This document shows, in pieces, positions 1 through 11,270 of a DNA stretch of 64,000 bases. The stretch's first letter is position 1. Each line of letters opens with the position of its first letter. The DNA is from Microdochium bolleyi. Its lineage: Eukaryota > Ascomycota > Sordariomycetes > Xylariales > Microdochiaceae. The stretch covers positions 5,838-69,837 of the forward strand of contig KQ964251.1 of assembly GCA_001566295.1 (NCBI GenBank). Reading direction: 5' to 3'. Below the pieces are notes generated by a model. The model was not told where the DNA came from. It ran no database searches and worked only from the letters and a program-made list of their open reading frames with translations. The position numbers and the translations under genes were made by a program.

Positions 1-58
<58 letters not shown>
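1..58 (+). repeat. Hexanucleotide (GGAGCA)n microsatellite, in-frame coding
   Basis: Perfect tandem copies of GGAGCA run from the first base of the window to about 58 and continue off the left edge. In the coding frame they give alternating Gly-Ala. The unit is six bases, so changes in copy number keep the reading frame. Confidence 0.9.
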
Positions 59-1114
59 CAGCCAGCGACGACAACCACCGCACCGGCAGTCGGGGGAGCA
101 CCTGCGACACCGCTCCCGGACTCTATCCCAGCTACGGCACAGGCAACGACGACGACGACGACGACAGCAGCCAGTGCGAACCAGCCCGTACAGGAACAAG
201 TCTGCGCGACCGCCGCCGCCCACGGGGCCGACTATCCGCCAGTGCCCCCGCCGCCGCATGTGCGGTCGTATCTGAACCCTCCTCTGTTTCCTTTCGGTGC
301 AGTTGGAGGAGGCGTGCCGGTGATGTATGGGTATCCTCACCAACTGCAGCAGCAGCAGCCTGTGATGATGATGGGCATGGGAATGTAAGCCCTGGTGTTT
401 CGTCTCTCTGTCTCTCTTTCTCAACACTTGGTGCAGGAGTGGCTTGGGCTCCGAAGGTGCATGTGGCACGCGTGGGCTCATGTATCCCCTAATCGACTGG
501 CTACGTTACTCTGATCATTTCTGGCACTGGCCCCAAGAGTTGTATAAATGGAAAGTAACTGGACTGGCCATGGCTGACATGAGGATGATTCCCCAGGTCG
601 GGCCAAGCGCAGCAGGCATACTTCCAGCCCCATCAGCCGCACCCGCGGCAGCAGCACTCGGGGCAATCGCCGTTCCTCTGGAATAACCCACCCATGGTTG
701 GGCCGTCGATACCGCCTCCGCCGCCGGGGACGACATCGTGGTGTAAGGCTCTTGCTCTCTTTGCCTCTTTGCCTCTTCGCCTAAACGAACATAAGTGAAC
801 TACTACGACGGAGACCTCGCTGACACTGTCCCAACATCCATATGTCGGCAGGCCACCACTCCAAGACCTCGCCGTTCTTCGCAGGCGCCCAGGGCTCGCT
901 GCTCAACCCGCCCGCGCACGTCATCCAGCAGGCGCAGCAGCAGATACCACAGTCGTTGTTCCCAGGGCAGCAGGTCCTCATGCCACTCATGCAACAGCAA
1001 CAGATTCCCTACATGTACCCGTCTTCGCTTCGGCAGCAGCAGCAGCAGCAATTTGGTGGCCCGGAAGTTACTGTGGTGTACCACCCGCCACCGCCTCTGC
1101 CTCCTCGGTGGTGA
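1..1114 (+). CDS. Pro/Gln-rich low-complexity protein, C-terminal part (partial at the left edge)
   Basis: This is the 3' end of a gene that begins outside the window. Three coding pieces join in one frame: 1-384, 597-742 and 852-1114, with introns 385-596 (GTAAGC...CAG) and 743-851 (GTAAGG...CAG). The first piece opens with a Gly-Ala run encoded by the hexanucleotide repeat, followed by Thr/Ala-rich and Pro-rich segments. The second and third pieces are Gln-, Pro- and His-rich and the protein ends PPPPLPPRW before TGA. No catalytic motif, zinc ligand or membrane segment is visible. Such a composition is typical of disordered, often nuclear or RNA-associated proteins, but this is inference. 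I do not recognise the family. The frame stays open across all three pieces, which supports the model; function is unknown. Confidence 0.6.
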
Positions 1115-1234
1115 AACCGGGATTGCAAGCGGGATAATCACAGCATCATCGCAACGTCCCCTGGGGGGATAAATCCGGGGAGGGGCGCTTCATACAGCAA
1201 GAAGGAATGCTTGAACACACATTCCGGAAGACAC

Positions 1235-1278
<44 letters not shown>

Positions 1279-1818
1279 TGTAGCAGCACATGGGGCGGTC
1301 TCTCATCTCGCCGCACCGGTGGGTGAAACCCGGGTCTCGATGCGTGTATTCAGGCAGAGTTTCAGAGCGGGGAACCACGGTGAAGCAAGCCCCCAATCGC
1401 AGAACACTAGAGACCTCCCAACAACGAGGGCGCCGCCCTGAGATCATATCGTCGTCGACACATGGCCAGACAGGGAAAAGGGTCAACCGCAAATTGAGAG
1501 CACACATTCAGAGTCCAGGAAACCATGTGATTGGTCGCCAGCATGTCCCATGAAACAAAGTGTTGATTCTCATTTTTGGGTATGGTGAATGTGGAAACGC
1601 CTTGCTGAAAGAAAAAACATCCTCCGCTGTTTGGTCTCCCTGATGAAGCGACCCCAGGATAGCCAGTCTCGAGGTCTGGGATGGCGAGCATTGCCCTTGC
1701 CGCGATACTTCACATCCTTTTGTTGCGTAAGTTGGCTCGTCACCTCTAATGAGCCCAGCGGATGGGTTCAGGAGGCCCGCGCAAGCAAGCCAGCCCCGGC
1801 CTCCTCCCCTGATCGGAT
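1115..1818. other. Intergenic, convergent 3' ends
   Basis: Spacer between the + strand Pro/Gln-rich gene and the - strand Zn2Cys6 gene, so it holds two 3' flanks. It contains a GA microsatellite (1238-1275). Nothing else recognisable was seen. Confidence 0.6.
1238..1275 (+). repeat. (GA)n dinucleotide microsatellite
   Basis: An essentially uninterrupted GA run of about 38 bases, 124 bases after the stop codon of the upstream gene, so it may lie in its 3' UTR. Confidence 0.95.
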
Positions 1819-4187
1819 CTACATCTGATCACTGCTCTGCCTCGACGATCCCGACACCGACGAGGCCATGCTCCTAGGGTGCCCGCGCGGCGCGGCGTTC
1901 CCAGATCCTCCTCCTCCTCCGCCGCCGCCGCCAACACCCATGTCCCTCAGCTCTTCTCCCCCCCTCAGCCAGGCCTGCAGCGCCAGCACGGCGCGCAGGG
2001 AGCTCGACGACGCGAACCAGTTCTCGATGCCGATGCCCAGCGCGGGCGTGGTCAGCATGCTCTTGACGAAGCGGCTGTGCGGCGTCGTGGCGGCCGTGGG
2101 GGAGATGATGATGATGATCCACAGGAAGATGCCGGCCAGGGACTTCCAGCGCGTCAGCGGGACGCGCCACACGGTCGTCCAGAGCTCGTAAAACTGCTCG
2201 AACGAGACGACCTTGCTGAAGGGCTGCCGCTCGACGATGGCCGTGGCGTAGAGCAGTGCGGCCTGCCGGATGGCTTGGTAGACCGGGTCGGCATTCTGCT
2301 CCGCCATGCTCGCGGGTGAGTCTGTCGAGTTCCTCTGGGACCCTGTGTGGCCCTGGAGGTTGTTCGTAGGGAGCTGCTGCGGGGTGGCCGGGGGGTCAGG
2401 GGCGTCTGGAGAGTAGATGGGCAGCTTCGATATCCTGTTGAAGATCCAATGCGATGTTGTGGCGACCTTTTTCAGCTCGGTTGGGGAAGACTGTGCGGGC
2501 AGGCTCGCGACAGCGGCGAGGAGGAACCGGATGTCGTCGAGGATGGAGGCTGTCGCGGGATGCAGGTTCAAGCCAGATATGCAGTCCGAGAAGGTCACCA
2601 TGGAGGCGACGAGCGGCGTGTTGTGCGATATCCGGAAGGGCCCCGGTGTCGGATCAGAGAAGGCTCCTTCGTGTCCATTCCCAAGATAAGCAGGGCTTTC
2701 GAACGAGATCGCGATGGAGTAGTCCAAGCTAATGAATGCAACCGTCAACAACTTTTGCATCGCACACCAGGAACGAGGTTGGGGCCGCCAGGCACGAGAT
2801 CACTCACGTCAGCACGATCTTGCTCAACAAGCCGCCCAGACCTAACGCGTTGAACCCACCACGGACCCGGAGGAGGTCTCTCAGTCCCCGAAGGTGTGCT
2901 CTGACATCATGAGGTGCTCCCCAGTGCCACTCATCCGCGACCAGCTGGGCTATACCGGCGATGACTTCGTCTCCAGTGCTTGTATTCTCAGAACGGAGGT
3001 GGTCGTTGAGCATGCGGATAGCGTAGCCCTTGATAGCGATTGTCATTGTCTTGTCGAGGTAGTTCGTCTCGTGCATGTAGCTCGCGGCCGTATAAATCGC
3101 AATGTTGACCAGTAGTGGACTCTGGAAGCAGAATGGCATATACGTCTTGTGGTACGACCCGTGGAAGTCTGGGTTACCGTCGATGGAACACTGGAAGCGG
3201 AAAAGGAGCTTGGCATCTGCAACACCAGTGTCAGAATTCAACAAACTGGAAAGACGAGCCATGAGGCCGCCCTCATGCCCAGGGCTGGGATGCCTTGAAC
3301 TTACAGACTTGGAGAAGGTCTGCTTTCAGCTTCTCCGTTGCGATGGGCAGATTTTGTGCCGCTTCACCGTCAGCAATTCCAGGAAAGCTCGACTCTGAGA
3401 CGGCACTGGCCGCCACGAGTTGCCCCCAGTTAATCTCATCCTCGCTCGCAGTAGTGTTCAATGAAGCAATAAACTCGTTTGCCGAGTGGCTGGTGTATTC
3501 CAAGAGCCTGGCAGCGTCGTGGAAGGCGACCGAGTGCTCGTGGCAGAGCGGACTGCATTTTGGCAAGACTCCTGGCCGGGCACTATTCCAGTTCTCAGGA
3601 GCCTCGCCAGGGTTGCGCGATTGATCGAAAGTGGCCTGGATATCGCTGCTTGTCCAGGTTTCGAGACCAACGAGGTCGCTGCCGGCATCACTCGTTGATA
3701 TTGGCGACCTCGAGATGGGCAGCAGGGCATCTCTCCCACTACTGAGGAACCTGTCGGTCTCCTCTCGTGACTGCAACGTGGCCAGTAGGAAGGTCGAAGT
3801 GTTGGGAATCGGGTAGCCATCCTTCCGTCTGCGCGTTCGTTCGTCAGCAAAACCTGTACCACAGTGGACGAGCTGTTTCCTACTGACTTGTTCTCCTTGT
3901 ACTCGCAAGCTGGCTGCGGGAAGCGACGCGCACAATTGCTACAGGGATGGCCTTGGTTGCACTGGCGGGGACGAGCGACGTCAGTGCCACGACCCGAAGA
4001 TTTAGGGGTTGCGCAAGAACTGTCTTTGCAAGTTGGGGGATATCCAAGCAGTATCCTTGGCATCAAGATGCCAAACGATACACACACGAGAGGGACTCAC
4101 ACGTTGTTTACGTTTTCTGCACTCGCCACACGACGTGGTGTGTCTTTGTGCCCTTGGCTGGCGCACGGAAGACAAGTTGTCGGCCAT
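1819..4187 (-). CDS. Zn2Cys6 transcription factor with fungal-specific regulatory domain
   Basis: Likely nuclear DNA-binding regulator. Five exons join in frame: 4187-4101, 3961-3888, 3828-3305, 3216-2808 and 2728-1819 (667 aa); introns are 59-139 bp. The binuclear zinc cluster has the exact spacing C20-x2-C23-x6-C30-x5-C36-x2-C39-x8-C48, preceded by a basic N-terminus; intron 1 falls inside the cluster, after RKRKQR. From about residue 240 the protein resembles the fungal-specific transcription factor domain of the DUF3468 (PF11951) type, with an HLRGLRDLLRVRGGF-like stretch. A hydrophobic stretch (AGIFLWIIIIISP) near the C-terminus is, from memory, usual in this family and is not taken as a membrane span. 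A Gly run and Ser-rich tail end the protein. Targets cannot be read from the sequence. The start is the first ATG ahead of the cluster. Confidence 0.9.
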
Positions 4188-6440
4188 CTCGTGCTATAAA
4201 GAGATCTGGAGTATCCTTAACCTTTGCAAAGCCAAGGTGGTCGGTGGCACCACAGGTTGAGCTGTTTGGGTGGCTGTTCATCGCCTTCGGAGGGTCGCTG
4301 GGGCGTTGGGCAACACTGGCGAGAATTCGAATGGACAGCACTGTGCGGGCGAAATAACCGGGCAGGTGTTCTCTTGTCTTGGGGGTGTTCCGGCTCAAAT
4401 TGGTCTGGCGAGGGATAGGGCAGTGTATGGCGTAGATCTCGGCGTTAGGTGCAGCGCAATATGGCGACCTTGTGCGACCCTTGATAAGTGCTCGAAGTAC
4501 TTCACAAGTATTACTGCTAGGGCTAACCGCAACGATTAAGCGGGACGGTATGAACCGTCTCGAGAGGGCTCGGGAGAATCGATCAAGAAGATGGACCAGT
4601 ATCAACGGATACACAATCAAATGTTGCGGCGCCTTTGTTCGTTTCTTCCAGTTGTCCAGACTGAGCAGAGTTACCGACTCAACTGCCGGGGTAGTGAGAC
4701 GGATCGGCCGAACCACAATTCATATGGTTGCTCCGCTGACTTGCTGCCCAGGCCAGGCTGGTGTATACGCCTTGTGGTTGTGGGCGAGTTCAGATCACGC
4801 ACTGCCGTGGCGAGGTCGATCAAGCGATGGTCGGAGAGATGTGTGCAAGCAAGTACGAGGCTGACCTCGTAGTTCTTTTCAGCCGGTGGGACAGCTTTAG
4901 AGCTGACGAAGCAGCTCTAAATAAGACGTTCGAGGAAGCGGCAAGAGCGTAGACGTGCTGGTGGAAGTCATTGCGAGCAGAGCGAGAAGACCATTCACAG
5001 CTGCCCTCGTGGACAAGCTTGTGGCTGAGGTGCTGCCGAGTTCTGGAGATGGGCCTCGTGCGATTGATCTCGTGTCAGTGATGGTGGAAGGTGTGTGGAT
5101 GTGGTCTCGGCAACGGTGCCCGTTTTCTGTCCTCTGGCCGAAGTATGTCTCTGGTCACTGAGATGCTGGACCGGGGCTTGACAGCACCGGCCCGGAAGAT
5201 TCTGGCTCCCACCCTTGGAGGCCTTGTAGAGGCACCCCTCGATTCAGGTAATGAGGCTTACCGAACCACTGGCACGCTTATCTGGGCTGGCCGGAAGAAC
5301 CAAACCTCAGGGGCGGACTCTGTCGAATGGAACGAGACGTCTAGCGAATGCCAAGGGCCCACAGAGTGAGGTGGCTTGACGTGGGTGGTCACAAAAAGCT
5401 TCTTGAACTCAGACTCAATTGAGTAGGGCCAGCCAGGGTCATGTAGCATACGCGTAGCTAAGGCATGCGTCTGAGGGGTGTGTGTGGACGACTAATACGG
5501 CGCTGGTGTCCACTCCAGGAAACAGCAACACTGTCCTGCGTAGCATTGCGCCCCGTTGTTTTGTTTTGTGATCAATCCCAAATGTAATGATTCCGTAGCG
5601 ATGGCCGCTCCCATGACGCTGGCCTCGGTGTGCTCTGCTCGCACCAGCCCCAGCCAGATGCAAAGCGCAGGCCAAGCACATGTGCGATCGGTCTACTGTA
5701 CGTGCCTTGAGGCGCTATGCGATGATCTGCCGGGTACTGCTCCAGTACCGGGAGCCTCGACCATGCAGGCCTCCTTTAACTTTCTGGAGTGCCCTGGTGT
5801 CCCTGGTGGCCGCTGTGTGTGCTTCTGTGGTGCTGGAACAGCCGACTCCAACGGCACGAGCGCCTTGCCATGGCTGCCCAGAGACTCGACATCGGAGATA
5901 GCCACTTTGGGGATAGCGCCAGCCAGCCTCTTGTGGTCCCGTGCAGATGACCGGGGCCCAGGAGCAAGCTTGTGCTGCGACTCGCCCAAGTACCGATGCT
6001 TGGCAGCCCCCCCTCCAAGATTGGATCTGGCGTAGGCTGGCCACGGCCCTCTTAGGGCTGAGCAGGCCAGGCCAGGACAGGCCGGGACAGGCTGGTGTCT
6101 GCAGCGGCGCTCCGTGGCGATCCGGGTCCTGCCAGGCACGAACGCTGCAGCGCTGCAGACATTGGTGTTGGTGACGTGCGCGCGGAACAATGCTCTGGCC
6201 GCGTCCGGCATGATTGGCCGACCGTTTGGAGCGCGCTATGGTGCAGCCACCGCCTGGCGGCCTCCGTGCAGGGCAGCAGGGCATGTCCTTGAGTCCTGGA
6301 GGTGCTCCGTATTGCTGGTGACATGGAGCGACGGCGGCAGGCTGACGCTGGCGCGGAGCTGGCTCCGGGTGGGGCTCGGGCAGTTGCCGTCCTCCTTGCC
6401 TGCTGCTGCGCTGCTGGCAGTCGTCGCAGGGTTGTCATCG

Positions 6441-6480
6441 GGCGTCCGGGGTGTCCTGGGCGTCCTGGACGTCCTGGTTG
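6441..6480 (+). repeat. GC-rich imperfect direct repeat (GGGTGTCCT-like units)
   Basis: Four to five imperfect 9-base units of the type GGCGTCCTG/GGTGTCCTG in tandem. A second cluster of similar period lies at 6571-6620. Both strands read open here because the unit is a multiple of three, giving Gly-Arg-Pro-like strings that should not be taken as genes. Confidence 0.7.
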
Positions 6481-6570
6481 CTCGTTGCCAGCCAGTGCAG
6501 AGTGCTCCGGAGGGACACCCAGCCAAAGCTGGCTTCGTAGGCCCGCTGGCGGCCATGCTGTCGCAGAGCT

Positions 6571-6620
6571 GCGTGGGTGCTCTGGGTGCTCTGGGTGCGC
6601 TGCGTGTGCTGCGTGTGCTG
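6571..6620 (+). repeat. Imperfect 9-base tandem repeat (GGGTGCTCT / GCGTGTGCT units)
   Basis: Tandem units GGGTGCTCT followed by TGCGTGTGC variants, five to six copies. It lies 90 bases after the preceding GC-rich repeat, and the two make a small minisatellite-like patch. Confidence 0.7.
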
Positions 6621-7326
6621 AGTGGGCACCGGCCACTGGACGTGGGCCCGAGAACGATCGATGCTTTGTCGTGCCGACCAAGGCGCCGGGTGGCAGGCTG
6701 GCCGTTCCCCGCCGCAACGGGCTCCACTGCACCTTGCTGCCATCACATCGCGCGGGCGGGGAAAAACGACAAATCTCGAGTCACAGGCCCAGAGCCAGAG
6801 CCCGCACCGCGTCAGCAGTGAGCATCGACCCCTGGCCGCGCTTCAGCTCCTCTCCTGCCCCACAGCGCCGCTCCTCGCCAGCCCGTCTCTTCCCAGCCCG
6901 GCGGGACGATCGTGGCTGCCATCCTCACCATCCCACGCTTCCCAGCCAAGCCCAAATCTGCCTTGCCGCTCTGCACCCTCCTGCCTGGCAGCTCAGCTTC
7001 CTCCAACCCGACCCAAGCCAGCATACTCTCGTAGGGCTCGACGGAGCGTTGTCTCTGCTCATTTGCCTAATCAGGCTCAACATCCGCGTCTGAATGGCGG
7101 CACGGCCCAGCACCTCTGAAGAGGCAGCGTACAGCCGAGACACAAAATGCCAACAGCCGACGTCGTCTCGTCCTAGCGCCAGGCCTAGCTGTTATGTGTC
7201 AAGCTTTGGTCCTCTGTGCTGGCTGTTCAGCTGCCCGCTGTTTATTCAGACACACCGTGCATTGGGGTCAGGAAGTCTTCAATGCAACCACCTGCAACGG
7301 CAGCCCTCGATCCAGGCCCTTACATC

Positions 7327-7350
7327 AGCTGCTGCTGCTGCTGCTGCTGC
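7327..7350 (+). repeat. (GCT)n trinucleotide microsatellite
   Basis: Eight perfect GCT units. One frame reads as polycysteine, but the surrounding short frame has no other gene evidence. Confidence 0.9.
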
Positions 7351-8516
7351 GTTTCTCCAGTGCCAGCCAAGCACGAAGGAGAAGCAGAAGAAAAAGCATC
7401 TCTCACGCGGTGCGTAACATACCTACCTCCCGAGTACGTGTACGTTTACGCTGCCGGCTAGCAAACGCCATGCCGCTAAACCTTGCCAGTCGCGACAAGC
7501 TTCCTTCCGGTAGGGCTGCAACAAGGCAGGCCATGCATGTCTTGCATCTCCGTGGAGAGGGCAGATGACGTCCACATGGCGGTGGCAGCTGGCAGAGCCT
7601 CCCGTGGCACTCACCTCCCCCTTTCCCTTTTCCTACCCTTCCTTACCTTAAGGTAGGTAGCCCGAGCCGTGCCTGATGTGTGCAAATGTTGCGGTGTGCT
7701 GGGTTGCCTTCTTCGACTTTCCTTTTGGCATGACACTAACCCTGCTCTATTGGCCCCGCATGCATGCCCTATTCTTTTATTTGCTTTTTGGCCCCCTTTC
7801 GCTGCACATTGTGAGCATCCCGAAACCATGGTCCTGGGAAAACAAGACGGCACGCGAGTGTTGCCGGTGTTTTGGAGGCTTTTCTTGGCAGAGCCGCCGT
7901 GCCGACTCACATCTCTCGCAATCACAAAGCCACCCAGCACCACTGCCAATCCTGACGTTGTGGCCTGGGCCCCCTGATTCACTAGGCCACCACCGACAGA
8001 GTAGACTGAGAGGGGCTGATAACATACTCTCGAAATCATGACATCCCAGCGCCATGGCTTGTGTGGTGGGAAGTCCAACCTGACTGCTGGATCCGCGCCC
8101 GCCCCCCCTCCCCCAGAAAAAGTACTAGCATCTGTAAGCCAAGTAGTAGTTAATGCCTCCATCACTAGCCGGACCCCGATCTGGTTTTTTTTTTCTCTTT
8201 CTATACCGCGTCAAAGGGAAAACGCCAGAGACAAACAAGCCCAAAGTCTATGGTGCCATTGCCTGAAGCAGAGTTTTGTCCCCGCGCTTGTTGAGACCTG
8301 GCGGGGAGAGAAGCTTGTCTCCCGCCCCCCCATTGTGCGAAACGCACCCGCGCTAGTACCAAGCGGCGCGCGTGCCCAACAGCCAAGAGAGATCCCCTCC
8401 CAGCGGCGGAGTGCGCGCCGATGCACTTTCATTCGACCCGACCAGGAGGCACCCCGGAAAGTAAGGTTTGTGGGCATCGTTAGTAGCTTCTCATTTGGAA
8501 TCTCACGGGTGACCCC

Positions 8517-8540
8517 GGAGGAGGAGGAGGAGGAGGCGGA
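8517..8540 (+). repeat. (GGA)n trinucleotide microsatellite
   Basis: Six GGA units followed by an interrupted unit, in gene-free sequence. Confidence 0.8.
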
Positions 8541-9137
8541 GCAAGTGCAACGGCTTTGCCCAGAAAGACCTCGTTCTAGGCCCCCTCAACGGCTTGCTTG
8601 TGACAGCTCGGCTTGTTTCCCATGCTAGATGACGTGTGGGGTACGGGCGTGTGACCAGTCCTCTGCATTCTAAATCATACGATTGATTGCCTTTCAGTTG
8701 CATGAACAGGCAGGAAGGAGAGGAGTGCAAGAACATGTAAAAAAAAATCATAAAAATAATTGGTGAGCACGTGCATAGAATTCACTGCTAGTTGGCCTGC
8801 ATCTAGACGGGGAGGTGGCGTCTCACAGCTTTGAGTTTCGTGATAAGTGTCCACTGTTCTTATTATTGCAGGATATAGCGAAGAGAAAAATGAGAAGAAC
8901 GAGGAAATGCTACATCTGCTTTGGAAAAGGGGGTATCTAGCTGCATGTCCTGCTTCTACGGGTATAACCATGGACCTCGTTGCAACAACGTGTGACAAAA
9001 AGATGGATTTTGAAAGCATCGCACCATCGCTCATGATCCAGTCCACATGCTAGACTATACATATACATATTCAATATTCCGCTTCCCGTCGCCGCGTCTT
9101 GATCGAATCGATTGCTCTAGCCGAGCGCGGATTTCTA

Positions 9138-11270
9138 TCAGCGGTTCTTCAGGTCAGGCTTCCTGGCCATGTTGACAACCGGAGGGGGCGCGTCGTCAAG
9201 CGGGTACGGTGGCTTCGACGAGGCCTGCTGCTGTGAGGGCGTCTGTCTGCGCGCCGGGGGCGGCGACAACATTTGGTTCTCTGGCAAGGGCGTTTTCGGG
9301 GGAAGCGGTGGCGGCTGCTCGATGCGGTGCGGCTGATGCTGCTGAGGAGGCCGTGCTTGCAACGGCGGCGGCGGTTGCGGCTTATCCAGCACAGGATGTC
9401 TCCGCGGCTGCTCGTCTGGCGACATGATGGCGATCTTGTCGGAGCCGGAGGCGTGCCGGTACTGTGCGGGCGTGGGGGCGTTGACAACGAGCCGGTCGCC
9501 GTCAGAAGACACTGGTCGGTTGTTGCCCGACGAGAGTTCGAGCTGCCGTGTCTCCGGCATCGTCTCCAGTCGGGCTGGTGCTGGCTGTGGAGACGGGTGG
9601 CCCGTCGACGGCCGTGAGCGGTCGCCAGATGTGCGGGGCGGAGAAATGCTGTTGACGTCGGAGCCGGGCATCGAGAGGCGATCGATCCCGGATTCGTATG
9701 ACTGCCGTGGCAGCGGTTCATGCCGCATCTGCAACTGTGGCCCGGTAGGGATGTCCCCCATGAGCTCGACAGCCAGGGGTTGGCTGATGGACTCCATCGG
9801 CTCAGTCGCGACAATGTCCGGATTGTTGGCCATCCGCTCCCACCGGGTCTTGGCCCGGTGGATCTTGGCCAGCTTCGCAGACGAGTCCTGGACAATCTTC
9901 TGCTCAGCTGAACGGCCGAGATATCTCCTGGTTCCGGTGCTGATGTCGCCGAGCCGATGCCACTCGTTCATGGCAAACTCGCCGACGCCGACCTCCACGT
10001 TCAACCGGTAGTAGTTGTCGATGTTGACGCCTCGCTTCGGGAGAAGTTCCTTGATCATACGCTCGTGTATAATCTCGCACCCCTCGATCTTGGCGATCAG
10101 CTTCCTCCTCGCCTCGGCAAAATCACCCATGAAGCCTTCGTACCAGACATGGGAGTTGGCGTCCGTGTTGCGCGGTCGTCGTCCGGTCCCTATGCTGAGG
10201 AACACTCCCACGTCTCGCCCTGGCCACTCGTTGACAGTGGCTTCGTCGAGGGCGAACGGCGATGGGTTGAAAGTGCCCGCCCCGTCATCGTGAAAGACTG
10301 ACTGGCCGACTTTGATCGGCTTGAAGGCCAGACCAATAGCGCAAGTCGCGCGGCCGGCTTCCCAGATCTTGACGTCGATTTCCGGTGCGGGCTCTTTTCG
10401 GGAATCGTAAGAGCGCAATACCGCGGGATCTCCACCCCTCGGCGTTCCTTTGTAGATGGCCGTCACGGCGCTGCCAGGGTCTTGTTGTCAGTACAAATAT
10501 GCACATGGTGGCAGCATATCGGTGCAAAGAACTTACGTCTTTGTCCTGTTCTCCCGAGTATCGTAGAGGCGGGCATTGGGATCGCCGTAGCCGTTTCTGT
10601 ACGCTGGCCGTGACAACTGCATCGAAGGGCTGCGCGCACTAAAGCTGACAGTGCTGGCGTTGCTGTTGAGGCGTCTTGGGTCCCCGAGGTTGGCGGCGCT
10701 CGACCTCGACATGGTCGAGGCTGGACTTTGCAGGCCTGACGGCATGCCATCGTTGCCTTCTGTCTCGGAGACCGTGTGTTCCCTGACGGCCTCCTTGATG
10801 GCGTGTTCAAGCATGGACGCCTTGAAGAGAGTCGACCGGTACGGGATGCCGGCGATTGTCTTGTCCGTCTCGAACACCATCCTCGTCATCCGGACGTACA
10901 GCTCCTTGCATTGTTCCAAGCTTAGGCGCAGCCGACCGAGCATGAGCGCGATGAGCCCGCCTGTGCCAGTGCCGACAATGAGGTCGAAGTGGTCGCATGG
11001 TCTTGGGATCTGGTCTCGTCGAGGCGCCTTGCCTTCTATCTCGACATATGTCCTGTGCATGAGCTCCTGGATGATGATGAGCATCGAGTAGCCGCGTACA
11101 CCGCCGCCATCTGTGCATTGCAGACAGGCCTGTCAGTAACGATTCGCAGTAATGAAGCGTGGTTCGGCAAGGTCCGCGAGGCTGCGGGACGTGTTCAACT
11201 CACCCAGACTGAGGACTCGAAGCGGTGGGCCTCTTGTCGTGTCCTTCCTCTTCACCTGGTTGTAATCCAT
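9138..11270 (-). CDS. Patatin-like phospholipase-family protein with a degenerate nucleophile
   Basis: Patatin-like proteins hydrolyse acyl chains of lipids with a Ser-Asp dyad. Three exons join in frame: 11270-11204, 11110-10537 and 10470-9138 (657 aa). The start is the ATG whose frame leads directly into RVLSLDGGGVRGYS, spanning intron 1. This stretch is the Gly-rich oxyanion loop (D23-GGGVRG). The nucleophile elbow reads G69-T-G-T-G-G, with Gly71 (GGC, 10965-10967) where active patatins have Ser in GxSxG. The dyad aspartate is kept (D276 in DDGAG). The patatin fold covers about residues 18-400; the rest is Pro/Gln/Ser-rich and probably disordered. It is probably a non-hydrolytic member, or an enzyme with an unusual nucleophile. 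In fungi patatin domains also occur in immunity-like proteins, but no NACHT or repeat domain is present here. Confidence 0.88.

Larger units (their letters stand above)
4188..9137. other. Gene-free GC-rich block, 5 kb
   Basis: Divergent upstream region of the Zn2Cys6 gene on one side and 3' flank of the patatin gene on the other. Several short frames are open on both strands, but none shows a domain, a spliceable continuation or a start context I trust. It holds GC-rich direct repeats near 6441-6480 and 6571-6620, a CTG run near 7327-7350 and a GGA run near 8517-8540. Short peptide-like readings at 4955-5160 (+) and 5258-5449 (-) could be gene relics but cannot be supported. Confidence 0.5.

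Noticed and set aside
1880..2180. Possible transmembrane segment in the Zn2Cys6 regulator (run of isoleucines)
   Set aside because: From memory a similar hydrophobic stretch is common in the regulatory domain of this transcription factor family; a membrane anchor is not needed to explain it.
7216..7461. Small frame with a seven-cysteine run
   Set aside because: The cysteines come from a CTG microsatellite; the rest has no feature of a cysteine-rich membrane protein.
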